The notes: generated by a model not told the origin, from the letters alone. Positions 1 through 8,835 are shown, counted from the stretch's first letter. The stretch: 64,000 bases of DNA from Leisingera sp. NJS204 (GCF_004123675.1 NZ_CP035417.1:196501-260500); one strand, 5' to 3'. Made by a program: numbers and translations.

Positions 1-187
1 CACGCTCCTTGGCGGCGGCCTGCTGTGTGTGTGCCAGCAATGATGCATGGGACAGCCTGTTGGCTTCTGCCACCACGGCGTTGGTCTGGTACAGAGCGAT
101 CAGGCCCAGCGGCAACAGCGCAAATGTCATCAGCGCGGCCAGGCGTACCAGCAGGCTGCCGGCCTGCAGCCGCGGGACTTTGATCAT
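1..187 (-). CDS. Sensor histidine kinase of the general stress response, N-terminal part
   Basis: The reading frame starts at an ATG at 187 and runs off the left edge, so only the first 62 residues are visible. They show a basic start (MIKVPRLQ), one hydrophobic membrane segment at about residues 12-34, and a periplasmic-looking continuation (YQTNAVVAEANRLSHASLL). This fits the N-terminus of a membrane histidine kinase, but the kinase domain itself is outside the window. The start codon overlaps the ecfG stop as ATGA, so it is translationally coupled to the sigma factor. Alphaproteobacterial stress loci usually carry a HWE/HisKA_2 kinase that phosphorylates PhyR at this place; that role is inferred from context. 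Confidence 0.6.
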   Translation of the reverse strand, partial: MIKVPRLQAGSLLVRLAALMTFALLPLGLIALYQTNAVVAEANRLSHASLLAHTQQAAAKER

Positions 188-741
188 GCGGCGCTTTGCT
201 GGGCGACGATCCCAGCCGTGACCGTATCAGTCAGTTCCATTTTGCTTTCTTCATCCAATTCCATCAGCTCTGCCAGGCGGGCACGGGCACGGTTTACACG
301 GCTTTTGACAGTTCCGGTCTTCACGCCGCACATTTCTGCTGCTTCGTCATAGGAAAATCCGCCTGCGCCAACCAGCACCAAAGCTTCGCGCTGCTCGTCG
401 TTCAATTGCGCAAAGGCGGCGTTGAAATCGCGCATGTGAAGCCGCCCGTCGTGATCGGGCTTTTGCGCCAGGGCGCCGGACAACGCGCCATCTGTATCCT
501 CCACCTCGCGCTTGCGCTTGCGGCGCAGCGAATAATAGGTGTTGCGCAGAATGGTGAACAACCAGGCCCGCATGTTGGTACCGGTTTTGAACTTGTCGAT
601 ATTGGTCCAGGCTTTGACCAGCGTGTCCTGCACCAGATCATCGGCTGTGGCCCCATTGCGGGCAAGGCTAAGGGCAAAAGCGCGCAGGGCGCCCAGGTGG
701 TTGACCAGGTCCTCTCTCGGGTCATGCGCGGAGTCAGTCAT
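184..741 (-). CDS. ecfG: EcfG-type RNA polymerase sigma factor (general stress response)
   Basis: This 185-residue protein is a short ECF sigma factor. Region 2 is seen around residues 15-80 (LRAFALSLARN, DDLVQDTLVKAW, NMRAWLFTILRNTYY) and region 4 around 115-170 (QREALVLVGAGGFSYDEAAEMCGVKTGTVKSRVNRAR is visible across the helix-turn-helix). EcfG directs RNA polymerase to stress promoters and is held inactive by NepR until phosphorylated PhyR binds NepR. It lies immediately downstream of nepR, overlapping its end by a few bases, and upstream of the kinase gene. Length and context are typical of the EcfG family. The C-terminal tail (about 25 residues after region 4) is acidic and not informative. 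Confidence 0.93.
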   Translation of the reverse strand: MTDSAHDPREDLVNHLGALRAFALSLARNGATADDLVQDTLVKAWTNIDKFKTGTNMRAWLFTILRNTYYSLRRKRKREVEDTDGALSGALAQKPDHDGRLHMRDFNAAFAQLNDEQREALVLVGAGGFSYDEAAEMCGVKTGTVKSRVNRARARLAELMELDEESKMELTDTVTAGIVAQQSAA

Positions 742-934
742 CGGAGCGGTTCTCCTCCGGCTGGTCCGGGGCGCGGGGTGCGTGCGCTTCCTTTTCCTTC
801 AGCTGTTTCAGCAGATCGGTAAACCGGTCCGGCACCGGTTCACTCGCGATCTCATCGAAGGCCCGCTTGAGGTTTTCGTCTATTTCGCGGTCGGCCTGTT
901 CATTGCGCGGCCGGGCGCGTCGTGGCTGTGTCAT
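734..934 (-). CDS. nepR: Anti-sigma factor NepR
   Basis: This is a 66-residue protein (69 if the in-frame ATG at 943 is used). It has the NepR core: an amphipathic helix (IDENLKRAFDEIASEPVPDRF) followed by a second helix (TDLLKQLKEKEA), with disordered basic N-terminal and acidic C-terminal ends. NepR binds EcfG and blocks it; PhyR-P titrates NepR. The gene is the first of the minus-strand operon nepR-ecfG-kinase and its stop overlaps the ecfG start region. Neither candidate start has a strong Shine-Dalgarno, so the exact N-terminus is uncertain. A long open frame extends upstream across phyR but is an antisense shadow. Confidence 0.85.
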   Translation of the reverse strand: MTQPRRARPRNEQADREIDENLKRAFDEIASEPVPDRFTDLLKQLKEKEAHAPRAPDQPEENRSDD

Positions 935-963
935 GCAATCCATCGGTTTTTTGCGCAGTTTCT

Positions 964-995
964 GGAACCAAACGCGTTGAGGCGCGTATAGTTCC
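964..995. promoter_or_regulatory. Overlapping divergent sigma-EcfG promoters
   Basis: On the minus strand GGAAC (complement of 991-995) is followed after 16 bases by CGTT (complement of 971-974), a perfect match to the EcfG consensus, reading toward nepR-ecfG. On the plus strand GGAAC (964-968) is followed after 16 bases by CGTA (985-988), a one-base departure, reading toward phyR. The two motifs interlock in a single 32-bp segment between the divergent genes. Autoregulation of both arms by EcfG is known in this module; the assignment here is by motif and position only. Confidence 0.75.
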
Positions 996-1026
996 ATATG
1001 TATTGCAAAAAAAGGGACGACGCAAA

Positions 1027-1842
1027 ATGACTGCTCACTCGGGAGAATTGATCGCCAGCCAGATTGGCGCAAACCTGCCCTACCTGCGCCGCTATGCCCG
1101 GGCGCTGACCGGCAGCCAGAGCAGCGGCGACAAATATGCGCTGGCTTCGCTTGAAGCCATTCTGGCTGGCGAAAGTGATTACGACAGCGAACTTTCACCC
1201 AAAGTTGCGCTGTTCCGCGTCTTTCATGCGATCTGGTCCTCTTCCGGCTCGCCCGCCGGGGAAGAAGAAGTCGATACAAGCCTGGCGGCGAAGGCGCAGA
1301 GACACATGCGGCGGCTTACGCCGAACACCCGTGAAGCGCTGCTGCTGCACACGATCGAGGAGTTCAGTGCAGCCGATACCGGCATCGTCATGGGGGTGAG
1401 CGATGACGAAGCTTCAGAACTGATTGCGATCGCTTACGAAGAAATGTCGCGCGCCACTTCCGGCCGGATCATGATCATTGAGGACGAAGCGATCATCTCA
1501 ATGGACCTTGAGGCCATCGTGACCGGAATGGGCCACAGTGTGACAGGCATTGCCCGAACCGAAGCCCGTGCTTTGGATCTGGCGTCCGAGGCCCCGGCCG
1601 ATTTGATCCTGTCGGACATTCAGCTGGCGGATAATTCCAGCGGCATCGACGCGGTCAACGGCATTCTGGCCAAGCATGGCGACCGCCCGGTGATTTTCAT
1701 CACGGCCTACCCCGAACGCCTGCTGACCGGCGAAGGGCCGGAGCCGGCCTTCCTGATCTCAAAACCCTACACCGAGGATCAGGTGCGTTCGGCAGTGAGC
1801 CAGGCGATGTTTTTTTCCTCGACCGAAACGCTGAAAGCCTGA
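1027..1842 (+). CDS. phyR: PhyR, sigma-factor-mimic response regulator of the general stress response
   Basis: The protein has 271 residues when started at the ATG at 1027, which follows an AAAGGGACG ribosome binding site; an upstream extension of the frame overlaps the promoter and is unlikely. The N-terminal half (about 10-140) is sigma-like, with recognisable region-4-type text (RRLTPNTREALLLHTIEEF). The C-terminal half (about 147-265) is a receiver domain with the acidic pair at ED152-153, phospho-acceptor Asp197 (LILSDIQL), a Thr in FITAYPE and the conserved Lys in ISKPY. Phosphorylation exposes the sigma-like domain, which binds NepR and frees EcfG. It is divergent from nepR-ecfG and shares their promoter segment. 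Confidence 0.93.
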   Translation: MTAHSGELIASQIGANLPYLRRYARALTGSQSSGDKYALASLEAILAGESDYDSELSPKVALFRVFHAIWSSSGSPAGEEEVDTSLAAKAQRHMRRLTPNTREALLLHTIEEFSAADTGIVMGVSDDEASELIAIAYEEMSRATSGRIMIIEDEAIISMDLEAIVTGMGHSVTGIARTEARALDLASEAPADLILSDIQLADNSSGIDAVNGILAKHGDRPVIFITAYPERLLTGEGPEPAFLISKPYTEDQVRSAVSQAMFFSSTETLKA

Positions 1843-1869
1843 TCAGGTCCGGGGATGAAAAGCGCATGG

Positions 1870-1892
1870 CCCGGTCCGGATTGCGGACCGGG
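1870..1892 (+). terminator. Hairpin downstream of phyR
   Basis: A perfect 9-bp stem (CCCGGTCCG / CGGACCGGG) with a 5-base loop starts 27 bases after the phyR stop. There is no T-run after it, so it may be a weak or bidirectional terminator between phyR and the oppositely oriented dsbA-like gene. Confidence 0.55.
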
Positions 1893-2007
1893 TAAGATGC
1901 GGGGCCAGCCGCTTTTACGAGCGCACCTCAATTGCAGGCACAACCAACCTCGTTGCCAGTGAATGGCCCTGCGTCTTAGCCTATGCCAAGATGCCGGGGG
2001 GCACTGC

Positions 2008-2682
2008 TCACCGCAGATTTTTGCCGGCTGGGGCTTGAGCCGCCACATCGGTCACAGCCAAAGCCAGCTCTGCGCGCATCTGGGCGAGCGAGCCATGGCG
2101 CAGCTGCCATTTGCCGCCGGAAACCGCCAGAGTCGGCACCGCACTGATCCGCCAGGAGGCGGCCAGCTGCCGGTCCTGGGAAACCAATTGCGTAACTTCA
2201 GCACTGTGCATGTCCTTGCGCAGCCGTCCGGCATCCAGCCCGCAGGAACGGGCCGCATCCAGCAGCACGCCTTCGTCCGCTATATTGCGGTTCTCCGTCA
2301 GATGCGCGGCCTGCACCGCATCGAAATAGTCCCAGTGCCCGGCGTCCCCTGTCTGCAGTTCAGCGGCCTTGCAGGCTTTGGCGCTCAGCAGGCCGGTGGG
2401 ATAGGGGAAGCGCTGGCGGCGCATCCCCTCCACGTTGATGCGGCTGCCTTTGTCATGTTCGGCGCATCGCTCCCAATGGCCCAGAATGGCGGATTTGGCT
2501 CTCTCCGCAGAGCCAAAGGCCGCTGCCAGTTTGGCGGGCGAGTCCTGCAGGACAAAGGTGCGATGACGCACCCGGATTGGAAATTCGGCGGCCAGTTTGC
2601 GCAGCTTAGGGGACATCACAAAGCACCAGCCGCAAACGGTGTCGTGGAAGAAGTCGATGGTCAGAACGGGGGATTTCATCAT
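2008..2682 (-). CDS. DsbA family oxidoreductase (FrnE-like)
   Basis: This 224-residue protein begins MMKSPVLTIDFFHDTVCGWC, giving the redox-active CxxC (CGWC) at residues 17-20 at the end of the first thioredoxin strand. The middle is helical (AFGSAERAKSAILGHWERC) and the C-terminal thioredoxin part carries the cis-proline strand (WRISAVPTLAVSGGKWQL). FrnE-like members are cytoplasmic thiol oxidoreductases/isomerases of the DsbA superfamily; there is no signal peptide here. A GAGGTG Shine-Dalgarno precedes two adjacent ATG codons at 2682 and 2679. The substrate is unknown. Confidence 0.8.
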   Translation of the reverse strand: MMKSPVLTIDFFHDTVCGWCFVMSPKLRKLAAEFPIRVRHRTFVLQDSPAKLAAAFGSAERAKSAILGHWERCAEHDKGSRINVEGMRRQRFPYPTGLLSAKACKAAELQTGDAGHWDYFDAVQAAHLTENRNIADEGVLLDAARSCGLDAGRLRKDMHSAEVTQLVSQDRQLAASWRISAVPTLAVSGGKWQLRHGSLAQMRAELALAVTDVAAQAPAGKNLR

Positions 2683-2743
2683 TTCACCTCGATGAGAAGG
2701 AAAAGGGCTGCCGGCAGGTCAGGCGCCGGCAGCCGCAGATGCG

Positions 2744-3556
2744 TCAGTTGCCGCTCAGCGGGGTATCCAGAAGCACCGGCTTGTCCCCGGAGAAGTCGAT
2801 CCAGGCATTGGTGCCGTTCAGGCGGGAACCGGCCGCATTGTCCGCATCAAAATGGATCTCGAACTGCTCGGGCCCGTGCGCATAAGCGACAACCAGACCA
2901 TACTCGGGGTTCAGGAAACCGCCGTGCGGGCGGATGCCGGGGTAGCTGATGCGCCAGGCTTCGCCTTCCGGGCCGACATGACCAAGCGTAAGCTTGCCGA
3001 TGACATCGCCGGGCAGCTCAAAGAACCAGACCCAGGGGCCGCCGGAGACAATTGTCATAACCTCATCAATGCCAGTGCCGTCCTCGGCGTGGTTGATGTG
3101 CAGCGGGCCGAATTTCTTGTGGACCCAGACCCGGGTGTCCGCATCCATCTTGTTCATGTCATAGACCTTGGGGTAGGGCGCAACACCCGGTTCCGAAGTG
3201 GTGAGGGAGCCGCCCTTTTCGACCGTTGGCTGCCGTCCCGCAGCTGCGATTTCCGCCAGCAGATCTTCGCGGCTGAGTGCAAAGGCAGAGATCAGCTGCG
3301 CCTCCTCCTCGGCGGTGATGGCGCGGCTGCGGGAGGCCTCAAGGACCGGCAGCGCCTGGTCCGGGATCGCAACTGTGCTGACGCGGACCTCGACGCTGTG
3401 CAGCACCGTGTTCACATCTTCCACGCCGATCGAGGCGGGACGGCCGTCGGTGTATTCCAGTTTCAGGAGGCCAGCGGTGTCCTCGGCGCCGGCAAGACCC
3501 TGGGCGGGCAGCCACAGCACGGCTGCGGCTGCGGCAAGTTTCGAAAGCAGTTTCAT
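2744..3556 (-). CDS. Secreted or periplasmic protein of unknown function
   Basis: The 270-residue protein starts at the ATG at 3556, which sits 8 bases after a GGAGAG ribosome binding site; an upstream in-frame ATG at 3571 lacks one. It has a classical signal peptide (MKLLSKLAAAAAVLWLPAQGLAGA) with a likely cleavage after AGA. The mature part is predicted mainly beta/alpha with sequences such as GVAPYPKVYDMNKMDADTRVWVH and a C-terminal segment rich in Gly/Asp. No recognised catalytic motif is seen. It lies 62 bases upstream of the GST start-to-stop direction and on the same strand, so it may be co-transcribed with the GST gene. Confidence 0.6.
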   Translation of the reverse strand: MKLLSKLAAAAAVLWLPAQGLAGAEDTAGLLKLEYTDGRPASIGVEDVNTVLHSVEVRVSTVAIPDQALPVLEASRSRAITAEEEAQLISAFALSREDLLAEIAAAGRQPTVEKGGSLTTSEPGVAPYPKVYDMNKMDADTRVWVHKKFGPLHINHAEDGTGIDEVMTIVSGGPWVWFFELPGDVIGKLTLGHVGPEGEAWRISYPGIRPHGGFLNPEYGLVVAYAHGPEQFEIHFDADNAAGSRLNGTNAWIDFSGDKPVLLDTPLSGN

Positions 3557-3618
3557 GGTGGAACTCTCCATTTCTGTTTCCGGGGAAGCGGCCCCGGTCC
3601 GGTTGCGGGGTGAGAGGT

Positions 3619-4584
3619 TCAGGCGCGAAGGGCTGTCCTGTCCCGCCCGTGAGGCTGGCTCAGATCCTGGTCCGGACCGACAGAGATGATCCCATGCGGG
3701 TTGATGTGCCGGTGGCTCAGGAAATAGTGCTGGCGGATGGCCTCCATATCGATCGTGGCGGCCACGCCTGGGACCTGGAAGAGGTCGCGCAGATAGGGGC
3801 CGAGGTTGCGGTAGTCGGCGATCCGCTTGCGGTCGGTCTTGAAATGCGTCGCATAGACCGGATCGAACCGGACAAGGGTGGTGAACAGGCGCCAGTCGGC
3901 TTCGGTGAGCCGCTCCCCGGTCAGGTAGCGACGGGTGCCGAGCAGGGCGTCCAGCTCATTCAGCTTGCCGAACAGGGCGGTGATCGCCTCGTCATAAGCC
4001 GCCTGGGTGGTGGCAAAGCCTGCGCGGTAGACGCCATTGTTGACCGGGGCATAGATTTCGGCGCTGATCCGGTCGATCTCCTGCTGCAAGTCCGGCGGAT
4101 AGAAATCCGGGGCGGTGCCCGTCAGCCCGGCAAAGGCTGAATTCAGCATCCGCATGATCTCGCCGGAATCGTTGCTGACAATGCGGCCGGTGCTCTTGTC
4201 AAACAGAACCGGCACCGTGACCGGGCCGGTGTGGCCGGGATCCGCCCGCTGATAGACCTGATAGAGGTGCTTATCTCTTGGCACCCCGGCGGCAGGGTCA
4301 TGCCCCGCGGTGTCGATCTGCCAGCCGTCAGGGCCTGCCAGCGGCACCATCTGGGTGACGGTGATGATCTCCTCCAGCCCCTTCAGCGCGCGCAGGATCG
4401 TGGTGCGGTGGCTCCAGGGGCAGGCCATGGAGACATAAAGGTGGTAGCGGCCCGCTTCGGCCGGGAAGTCCGCATCCACCCGCGGCTCGACCCATCCACG
4501 GAAGCCGCTGCTCATGCGGCGGAACACACCGTCTCCCGGTTTCGGCTTTTCGGTGAGCACACCGTCGATCAGCATCTTTGCCAT
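3619..4584 (-). CDS. Glutathione S-transferase, omega/xi class (glutathionyl-hydroquinone reductase-like)
   Basis: The 321-residue protein starts at the ATG at 4584 after a strong AAGGAGA site; the longer open frame upstream overlaps the divergent LysR gene. The N-terminal thioredoxin fold carries the catalytic cysteine in SMACPWSHRT, typical of the ECM4/YqjG xi class, followed by the TVPVLFDKSTGRIVSNDSG glutathione site and an all-helical C-terminal domain ending in the conserved FKTDRKRIADYRNLGPYLRDL segment. Such enzymes reductively deglutathionylate hydroquinones. The divergent LysR gene 115 bases away is probably its regulator. Confidence 0.85.
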   Translation of the reverse strand: MAKMLIDGVLTEKPKPGDGVFRRMSSGFRGWVEPRVDADFPAEAGRYHLYVSMACPWSHRTTILRALKGLEEIITVTQMVPLAGPDGWQIDTAGHDPAAGVPRDKHLYQVYQRADPGHTGPVTVPVLFDKSTGRIVSNDSGEIMRMLNSAFAGLTGTAPDFYPPDLQQEIDRISAEIYAPVNNGVYRAGFATTQAAYDEAITALFGKLNELDALLGTRRYLTGERLTEADWRLFTTLVRFDPVYATHFKTDRKRIADYRNLGPYLRDLFQVPGVAATIDMEAIRQHYFLSHRHINPHGIISVGPDQDLSQPHGRDRTALRA

Positions 4585-4699
4585 GGCTCGTCTCCTTGAT
4601 GACCCGGCAAAGGTATTCGGTTTCCAGCCACGCGATAATCCGGATAGAATGAAACCTGATGTTGAGAAAAACTCACCCTTCTCGGAGTAAGAGAGAGAA

Positions 4700-5617
4700 A
4701 TGGAAGGAATGGGAGATATCCCGGTGATTGTGGCGGTTGCCGAGACACAGGGGTTTGCCGCAGCGGCGCGGCGGCTGGGGGTGAGCAAATCCGCGGTCAG
4801 CAAACGGATCACGCTCATCGAAAAGAGGTTGGGCGCGCAACTGTTTCACCGCTCCACCCGTAATGTCAGCCTGACCGAAGCGGGCGAGCATTTCTATGCC
4901 CATGCGGTCCGGGCGCAGGAGGCGGCACAGGAGGCCGAGGACAGCGTGCTGGCTCTGCAGGAGGCCCCCAAGGGGCGGCTGAAGGTGAATGTTCCGATGG
5001 CATTCGGGCGACTGCATGTGGCGCCGCTGGTGTCCGAGTTTCTGGCGCGTTACCCCGGCGTGTCGGTGGATATGGTGATGGATGACCGGGTGGCGGATCT
5101 GTTTGCGGAAGGGTTCGACCTGGCGCTGCGCGGCGGAACCCTGGCGGTTTCCGCGCTGGTCGCCCGCAAGATCGCGCCCTTGCACAACGTCCTGGCTGCT
5201 GCCCCGGCATACCTTGATCGCTATGGCACACCGGAAACGGTCAGCGGTCTGAGCCGCCACAACTGCCTGCAGTATTCCTACAGCCGGGATTTTCAGGAGT
5301 GGGTTTTCGATTGCGATGGTGAGGTGCAAACCTTCCGGCCCGGCGGGAGTTTCAGCGTCAACAACGGCGAGGCGCTGCGGGAAGCGATCCTGGGCGGGAC
5401 GGGGATCGGCCGGCTGCCGACCTTCACTGCCGGCCCGGACCTGGCGGCGGGGCGGCTGGTGCGGGTGCTGCCGCACTGCCTGCTGCCGTCGCAGACCCTT
5501 TATGCCATCTACCCGGAGCGCCGCTATCTGCCTGCCAAGGTGCGGGTTTTCATTGATTTCATCCTGGAACACCTTGGCGGTGAGGTGCCGCCCTGGGACC
5601 GGGACGCACGTGTGTGA
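4700..5617 (+). CDS. LysR family transcriptional regulator
   Basis: This 305-residue protein has the N-terminal winged helix-turn-helix (residues about 6-65, QGFAAAARRLGVSKSAVSKR then IEKRLGAQLFHRSTRNV) and a LysR substrate-binding domain from about 90 (GRLKVNVPMAFGRLHVAPLV). The subtype resembles the CrgA/AaeR-like group often linked to quinone or aromatic stress. It is divergently transcribed from the GST gene, the usual arrangement for LysR control of a neighbour. The ligand is unknown. Confidence 0.88.
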   Translation: MEGMGDIPVIVAVAETQGFAAAARRLGVSKSAVSKRITLIEKRLGAQLFHRSTRNVSLTEAGEHFYAHAVRAQEAAQEAEDSVLALQEAPKGRLKVNVPMAFGRLHVAPLVSEFLARYPGVSVDMVMDDRVADLFAEGFDLALRGGTLAVSALVARKIAPLHNVLAAAPAYLDRYGTPETVSGLSRHNCLQYSYSRDFQEWVFDCDGEVQTFRPGGSFSVNNGEALREAILGGTGIGRLPTFTAGPDLAAGRLVRVLPHCLLPSQTLYAIYPERRYLPAKVRVFIDFILEHLGGEVPPWDRDARV

Positions 5618-5831
5618 AAGCCGCGAAAGTGCTGCCCGCCGGTCTCCTTTTACTAGCGGCATAGGCATCAATGAGGCCAATTCGCTTGTTCATTCAATGC
5701 TGTGAACTCTGGCAGCGGAAACCATAGGGCTACGACGCCTGTGCTTTTGCCCAGTAGGGCAAGCAGCGCGCGCCCTTACACGGCGCTTTCAGTTTTGGTC
5801 CGGCGGCAGCCGGATGAACGGCCAAGCCTGC

Positions 5832-6866
5832 TTAGAGGCCGCCCGGTGGCGCTGTTTGAACTTGGCGGCGGCCGGGCGGCTGCAAAGCGTGTTTGCGGTC
5901 TTGAACCGGTGTGACTCCATAGAACTTCCGGTAATGCAGTGTCAGGGTCGAGGAGCTGGCATAGCCAACAGCATGGGCTATGCGGGACACGGTATCCCAT
6001 GAATGAAGCACCATCTGCCGGGCGGCCTTCAGGCGCTGGCGGCGGTAGTATTCGCCGGGGCTGAGGCCGGTGGCGGCGCGAAAACTGCGCTCCAGCTGGC
6101 GCGGCGAGATGCCGGCCATGCGGGCCACGTCGCGGATGCACACCGGTGTTTCGTAATTCTCCGAGAAGATCGCCATAGCCTCTTTTACTGCGGGTGGCAT
6201 CTGGTCGACGGTGCGGTCGCTTTGCAGCACCGGGACCTTCTGACGGGCGCTGCCGTTGCGGATGACGGGATGCTGGAACAGGCAGGCGATTTCATTTTTG
6301 GCGTCTGCACCGAGAACAGTGCCGATCAGCTCCAGTGACAGGTCGAACATGGCGGTCGCACCAGAGATCGTATGAATATTGCCGTCCCGCACAATCAGCC
6401 GGTCAACAGCCGGGCAATCGGGAAAGGCGGCCTCAAAGGCGCTGCGGTAACACCAGTGAACAGCGCAGCGCCGTCCGGACAAAACCCCGCTGCGCGCCAG
6501 CGGGAAAACACCACCGGACACTGCGCCCAAGGTCACACCATGCCGCGATAAGTAGCGCAGCCGCCCATGCCCTGAGACAGGATCTTCGAATTCACCTTCC
6601 GGGCCGGACAGCAGGAACAGGCAGTCCAGCCCTTTGATCCCGGCAAGGCTGGCATCTGCTGGAAAAAGGACCCCGGCTGAAGCCGCTGCGTCCGCGCCGG
6701 TTTCCGTCACCAAGGACCAGGAAAACACCTGGTGCCCGGCGATTTCATTGGCGGAGCGCAGCGGCTCCATTGCCGAGGTCAGGCAGGCCATGGGAAAGCC
6801 TGGAAACAGCAGAAAGCCTATGCGGGTGGATGGGGCGGGGCCAAAGTCGTTGGAATGGATAGTCAT
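5832..6866 (-). CDS. GlxA family transcriptional regulator (DJ-1/PfpI plus AraC domains)
   Basis: The 344-residue protein starts at the ATG at 6866, preceded by TGGAGTGACATC; the stop of the permease gene lies 4 bases upstream, so it is the last gene of the transporter operon. Residues about 13-190 form a DJ-1/PfpI-type class I amidotransferase-like domain (IGFLLFPGFPMACLTSAMEPL ... SGVFPLARSGVL), and about 225-330 an AraC double helix-turn-helix (RDVARMAGISPRQLERSFRA, SRIAHAVGYASSSTLTLHY). Family members such as GbdR and CdhR sense glycine betaine-type compounds and activate quaternary amine catabolism. Its linkage to a betaine transporter suggests the same role here, as inference. Confidence 0.88.
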   Translation of the reverse strand: MTIHSNDFGPAPSTRIGFLLFPGFPMACLTSAMEPLRSANEIAGHQVFSWSLVTETGADAAASAGVLFPADASLAGIKGLDCLFLLSGPEGEFEDPVSGHGRLRYLSRHGVTLGAVSGGVFPLARSGVLSGRRCAVHWCYRSAFEAAFPDCPAVDRLIVRDGNIHTISGATAMFDLSLELIGTVLGADAKNEIACLFQHPVIRNGSARQKVPVLQSDRTVDQMPPAVKEAMAIFSENYETPVCIRDVARMAGISPRQLERSFRAATGLSPGEYYRRQRLKAARQMVLHSWDTVSRIAHAVGYASSSTLTLHYRKFYGVTPVQDRKHALQPPGRRQVQTAPPGGL

Positions 6867-6870
6867 GATG

Positions 6871-8835
6871 TCACTCCAGCCCCAGCGCATCTTTCTTGGT
6901 CTTCGCCCAGGTGGTGACCAGGTGGTCGACCATCAGCCCCATGAAAGCGACGGCAAGACCAAGCACCAGCCCTTTGCCCACATCGGTGGAAGACAGCGCA
7001 CGCTGCATCTCCTGGCCCAGATCCTGGGTACCGATGAAGGCGGCGATGATCACCATGAACAGCGAGAACATCACCGACTGGTTCACCCCGACCATGATGG
7101 TAGGCAGCGCCATCGGCAGGCGGACTTTCCACAGGGTTTGCATCCGGGTGGCACCGGCCATATCAGCGGCTTCGATCAGGGTTTCGGGCACCTGGCGCAA
7201 CCCTTCAATGGTGTAGCGCACCAGCGGCACGGCTGCGAACAGGACCACGGCGCCGATCACCGCCACATCGTTCACCCCGAACAGCATGACCACCGGGATC
7301 AGGTAGATGAAGCTGGGGAAGGTTTGCAATGTGTCGCAGATGAGCAGGGCAAGGGCGGCACGTTTCTCGTGAAACGATCCCCAGATGCCCAGCGGAAAAC
7401 CCAGCACAGTCGCAATCGAGACCGCGACGACGACAGTATAAACAGTGATCATCGCACGATCCCACCAGCCGGACATGGCGATGAGGCCGAAGAAAGCAAC
7501 GCATACCAAAGCTGACCGCAGCCCGCCGATGGCCCAGCCTGCGGCGGCCAGCAGCGCCAGCACTGCGGCATAGGGCATCCATAGGAAGGCATCGCGGATC
7601 GGGATCAGCACCCAGGTGATCAGGAACCAGCGCAGCCATTGGGTGACCGGATCTATCAGCACGATGAACCAGTCCGCGACGGCATCAATCGGCTTGGAGA
7701 TGGTGAAGGCGTCGCGGCGGCCGATCTGGTCCATTACTGGAATGAACTGTGCCAGCAGGATGCAGGCCAGCGACAGGCCCGCAGCGATCAGCAGGAACTT
7801 GTTGCGGACCGCAAAGGAGATGCCTTTTTCAAAATGCTCAGGCTGCTTGGTCGCCCAGGCCTTGGTGCAACGGTCCAGCATGACGGCCAGCAGCACGATG
7901 GTGATGCCGATCTCGACCGAGCGGCCGATCTTCAACGCCTGCAGCAGTTGCAGCAGCTTCTGGCCCAGCCCCGGCATGCCGATGAAGCTGGCCAGAACCA
8001 CCATCGCAAGACACTGCATGATGACCTGGTTCACACCGACCAGGATCTCGGTCCGGGCGGTGGGGATGCGGACGTGGCGCAGCAGCTGCCAGCGGGTTGA
8101 GCCGCACATGTGTCCGCTTTCAATCACCTCATGCGGGACCTTGCGCAAACCCAGCAAGGACATGCGGATCATCGGCGGCACCGAAAAGATGATGGTGACA
8201 ATGGCACCCGCCTTGGGGCCGACGCCGATAAAGACAACCACCGGGATCATATAGGCGAAATGCGGCAGGCTTTGCGCGATGTTGAGGATTGGATTCAGGA
8301 TCCGTTCAAAGCTCTTCGAGCGCCAGGCGAGGACGCCCATGACCAGCCCGAACAGGATCGAGAACGGGGCCGCGACAACGATAACCGAAAGGGTTTCCAT
8401 CGCCCATTTCCACTGTCCCATGACGGCGATCCAGACAAAAGTGCCGCCGGTCAGCAGCGACAGCCGCCAGCCTTGTAACGCATAGCCGATAACAAAGCCG
8501 ATGCTGGCAATCACGGTCCACGGAATGGGGCCGACGCGGGGCCAGCGGTTCTTGCCGTAAAGCAAGTTGGCGGTCACATCGAGCAGCCATTCAACCCCAT
8601 CAGCAAAGGCGCGGGTCAGGTAGATAAGTCCAAGATCATCGCGCAGGAAGTTAAAGATCGCGTTGATCCAGTCGGCAAAAGGCAGCACCAGCCATTCAGG
8701 CGGCCTTACCAGCCCTGCCGGCAGCACGGCATTGCCCGCCGCCAGAACGCAGGCCAGCGCAAACAGCGCCCAGCCGGTTCTGGCGCGTGTCCATGTCTGA
8801 GGTTTTCCAGAAAGGACCATCGTCTGATCTGTCAT
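6871..8835 (-). CDS. Glycine betaine/proline ABC transporter, double permease
   Basis: The 654-residue membrane protein holds two ProW-type permease units in tandem. Each unit has a binding-protein-dependent transport EAA loop: MCGSTRWQLLRHVRIPTAR near residue 245 and MAGATRMQTLWKVRLPMAL near 560. The two halves are clearly duplicated, for example GVNQVIMQCLAMVVLASFIG versus GVNQSVMFSLFMVIIAAFIG. A fused pair forms the complete transmembrane channel in one chain. Its ATG overlaps the ATPase stop (ATGA), indicating coupled translation. Confidence 0.9.
   Translation of the reverse strand: MTDQTMVLSGKPQTWTRARTGWALFALACVLAAGNAVLPAGLVRPPEWLVLPFADWINAIFNFLRDDLGLIYLTRAFADGVEWLLDVTANLLYGKNRWPRVGPIPWTVIASIGFVIGYALQGWRLSLLTGGTFVWIAVMGQWKWAMETLSVIVVAAPFSILFGLVMGVLAWRSKSFERILNPILNIAQSLPHFAYMIPVVVFIGVGPKAGAIVTIIFSVPPMIRMSLLGLRKVPHEVIESGHMCGSTRWQLLRHVRIPTARTEILVGVNQVIMQCLAMVVLASFIGMPGLGQKLLQLLQALKIGRSVEIGITIVLLAVMLDRCTKAWATKQPEHFEKGISFAVRNKFLLIAAGLSLACILLAQFIPVMDQIGRRDAFTISKPIDAVADWFIVLIDPVTQWLRWFLITWVLIPIRDAFLWMPYAAVLALLAAAGWAIGGLRSALVCVAFFGLIAMSGWWDRAMITVYTVVVAVSIATVLGFPLGIWGSFHEKRAALALLICDTLQTFPSFIYLIPVVMLFGVNDVAVIGAVVLFAAVPLVRYTIEGLRQVPETLIEAADMAGATRMQTLWKVRLPMALPTIMVGVNQSVMFSLFMVIIAAFIGTQDLGQEMQRALSSTDVGKGLVLGLAVAFMGLMVDHLVTTWAKTKKDALGLE

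Noticed and set aside
922-1026. Upstream extension of the phyR frame to 922
   Set aside because: It would cross the sigma-EcfG promoter and the start of nepR; the ATG at 1027 has the ribosome site.
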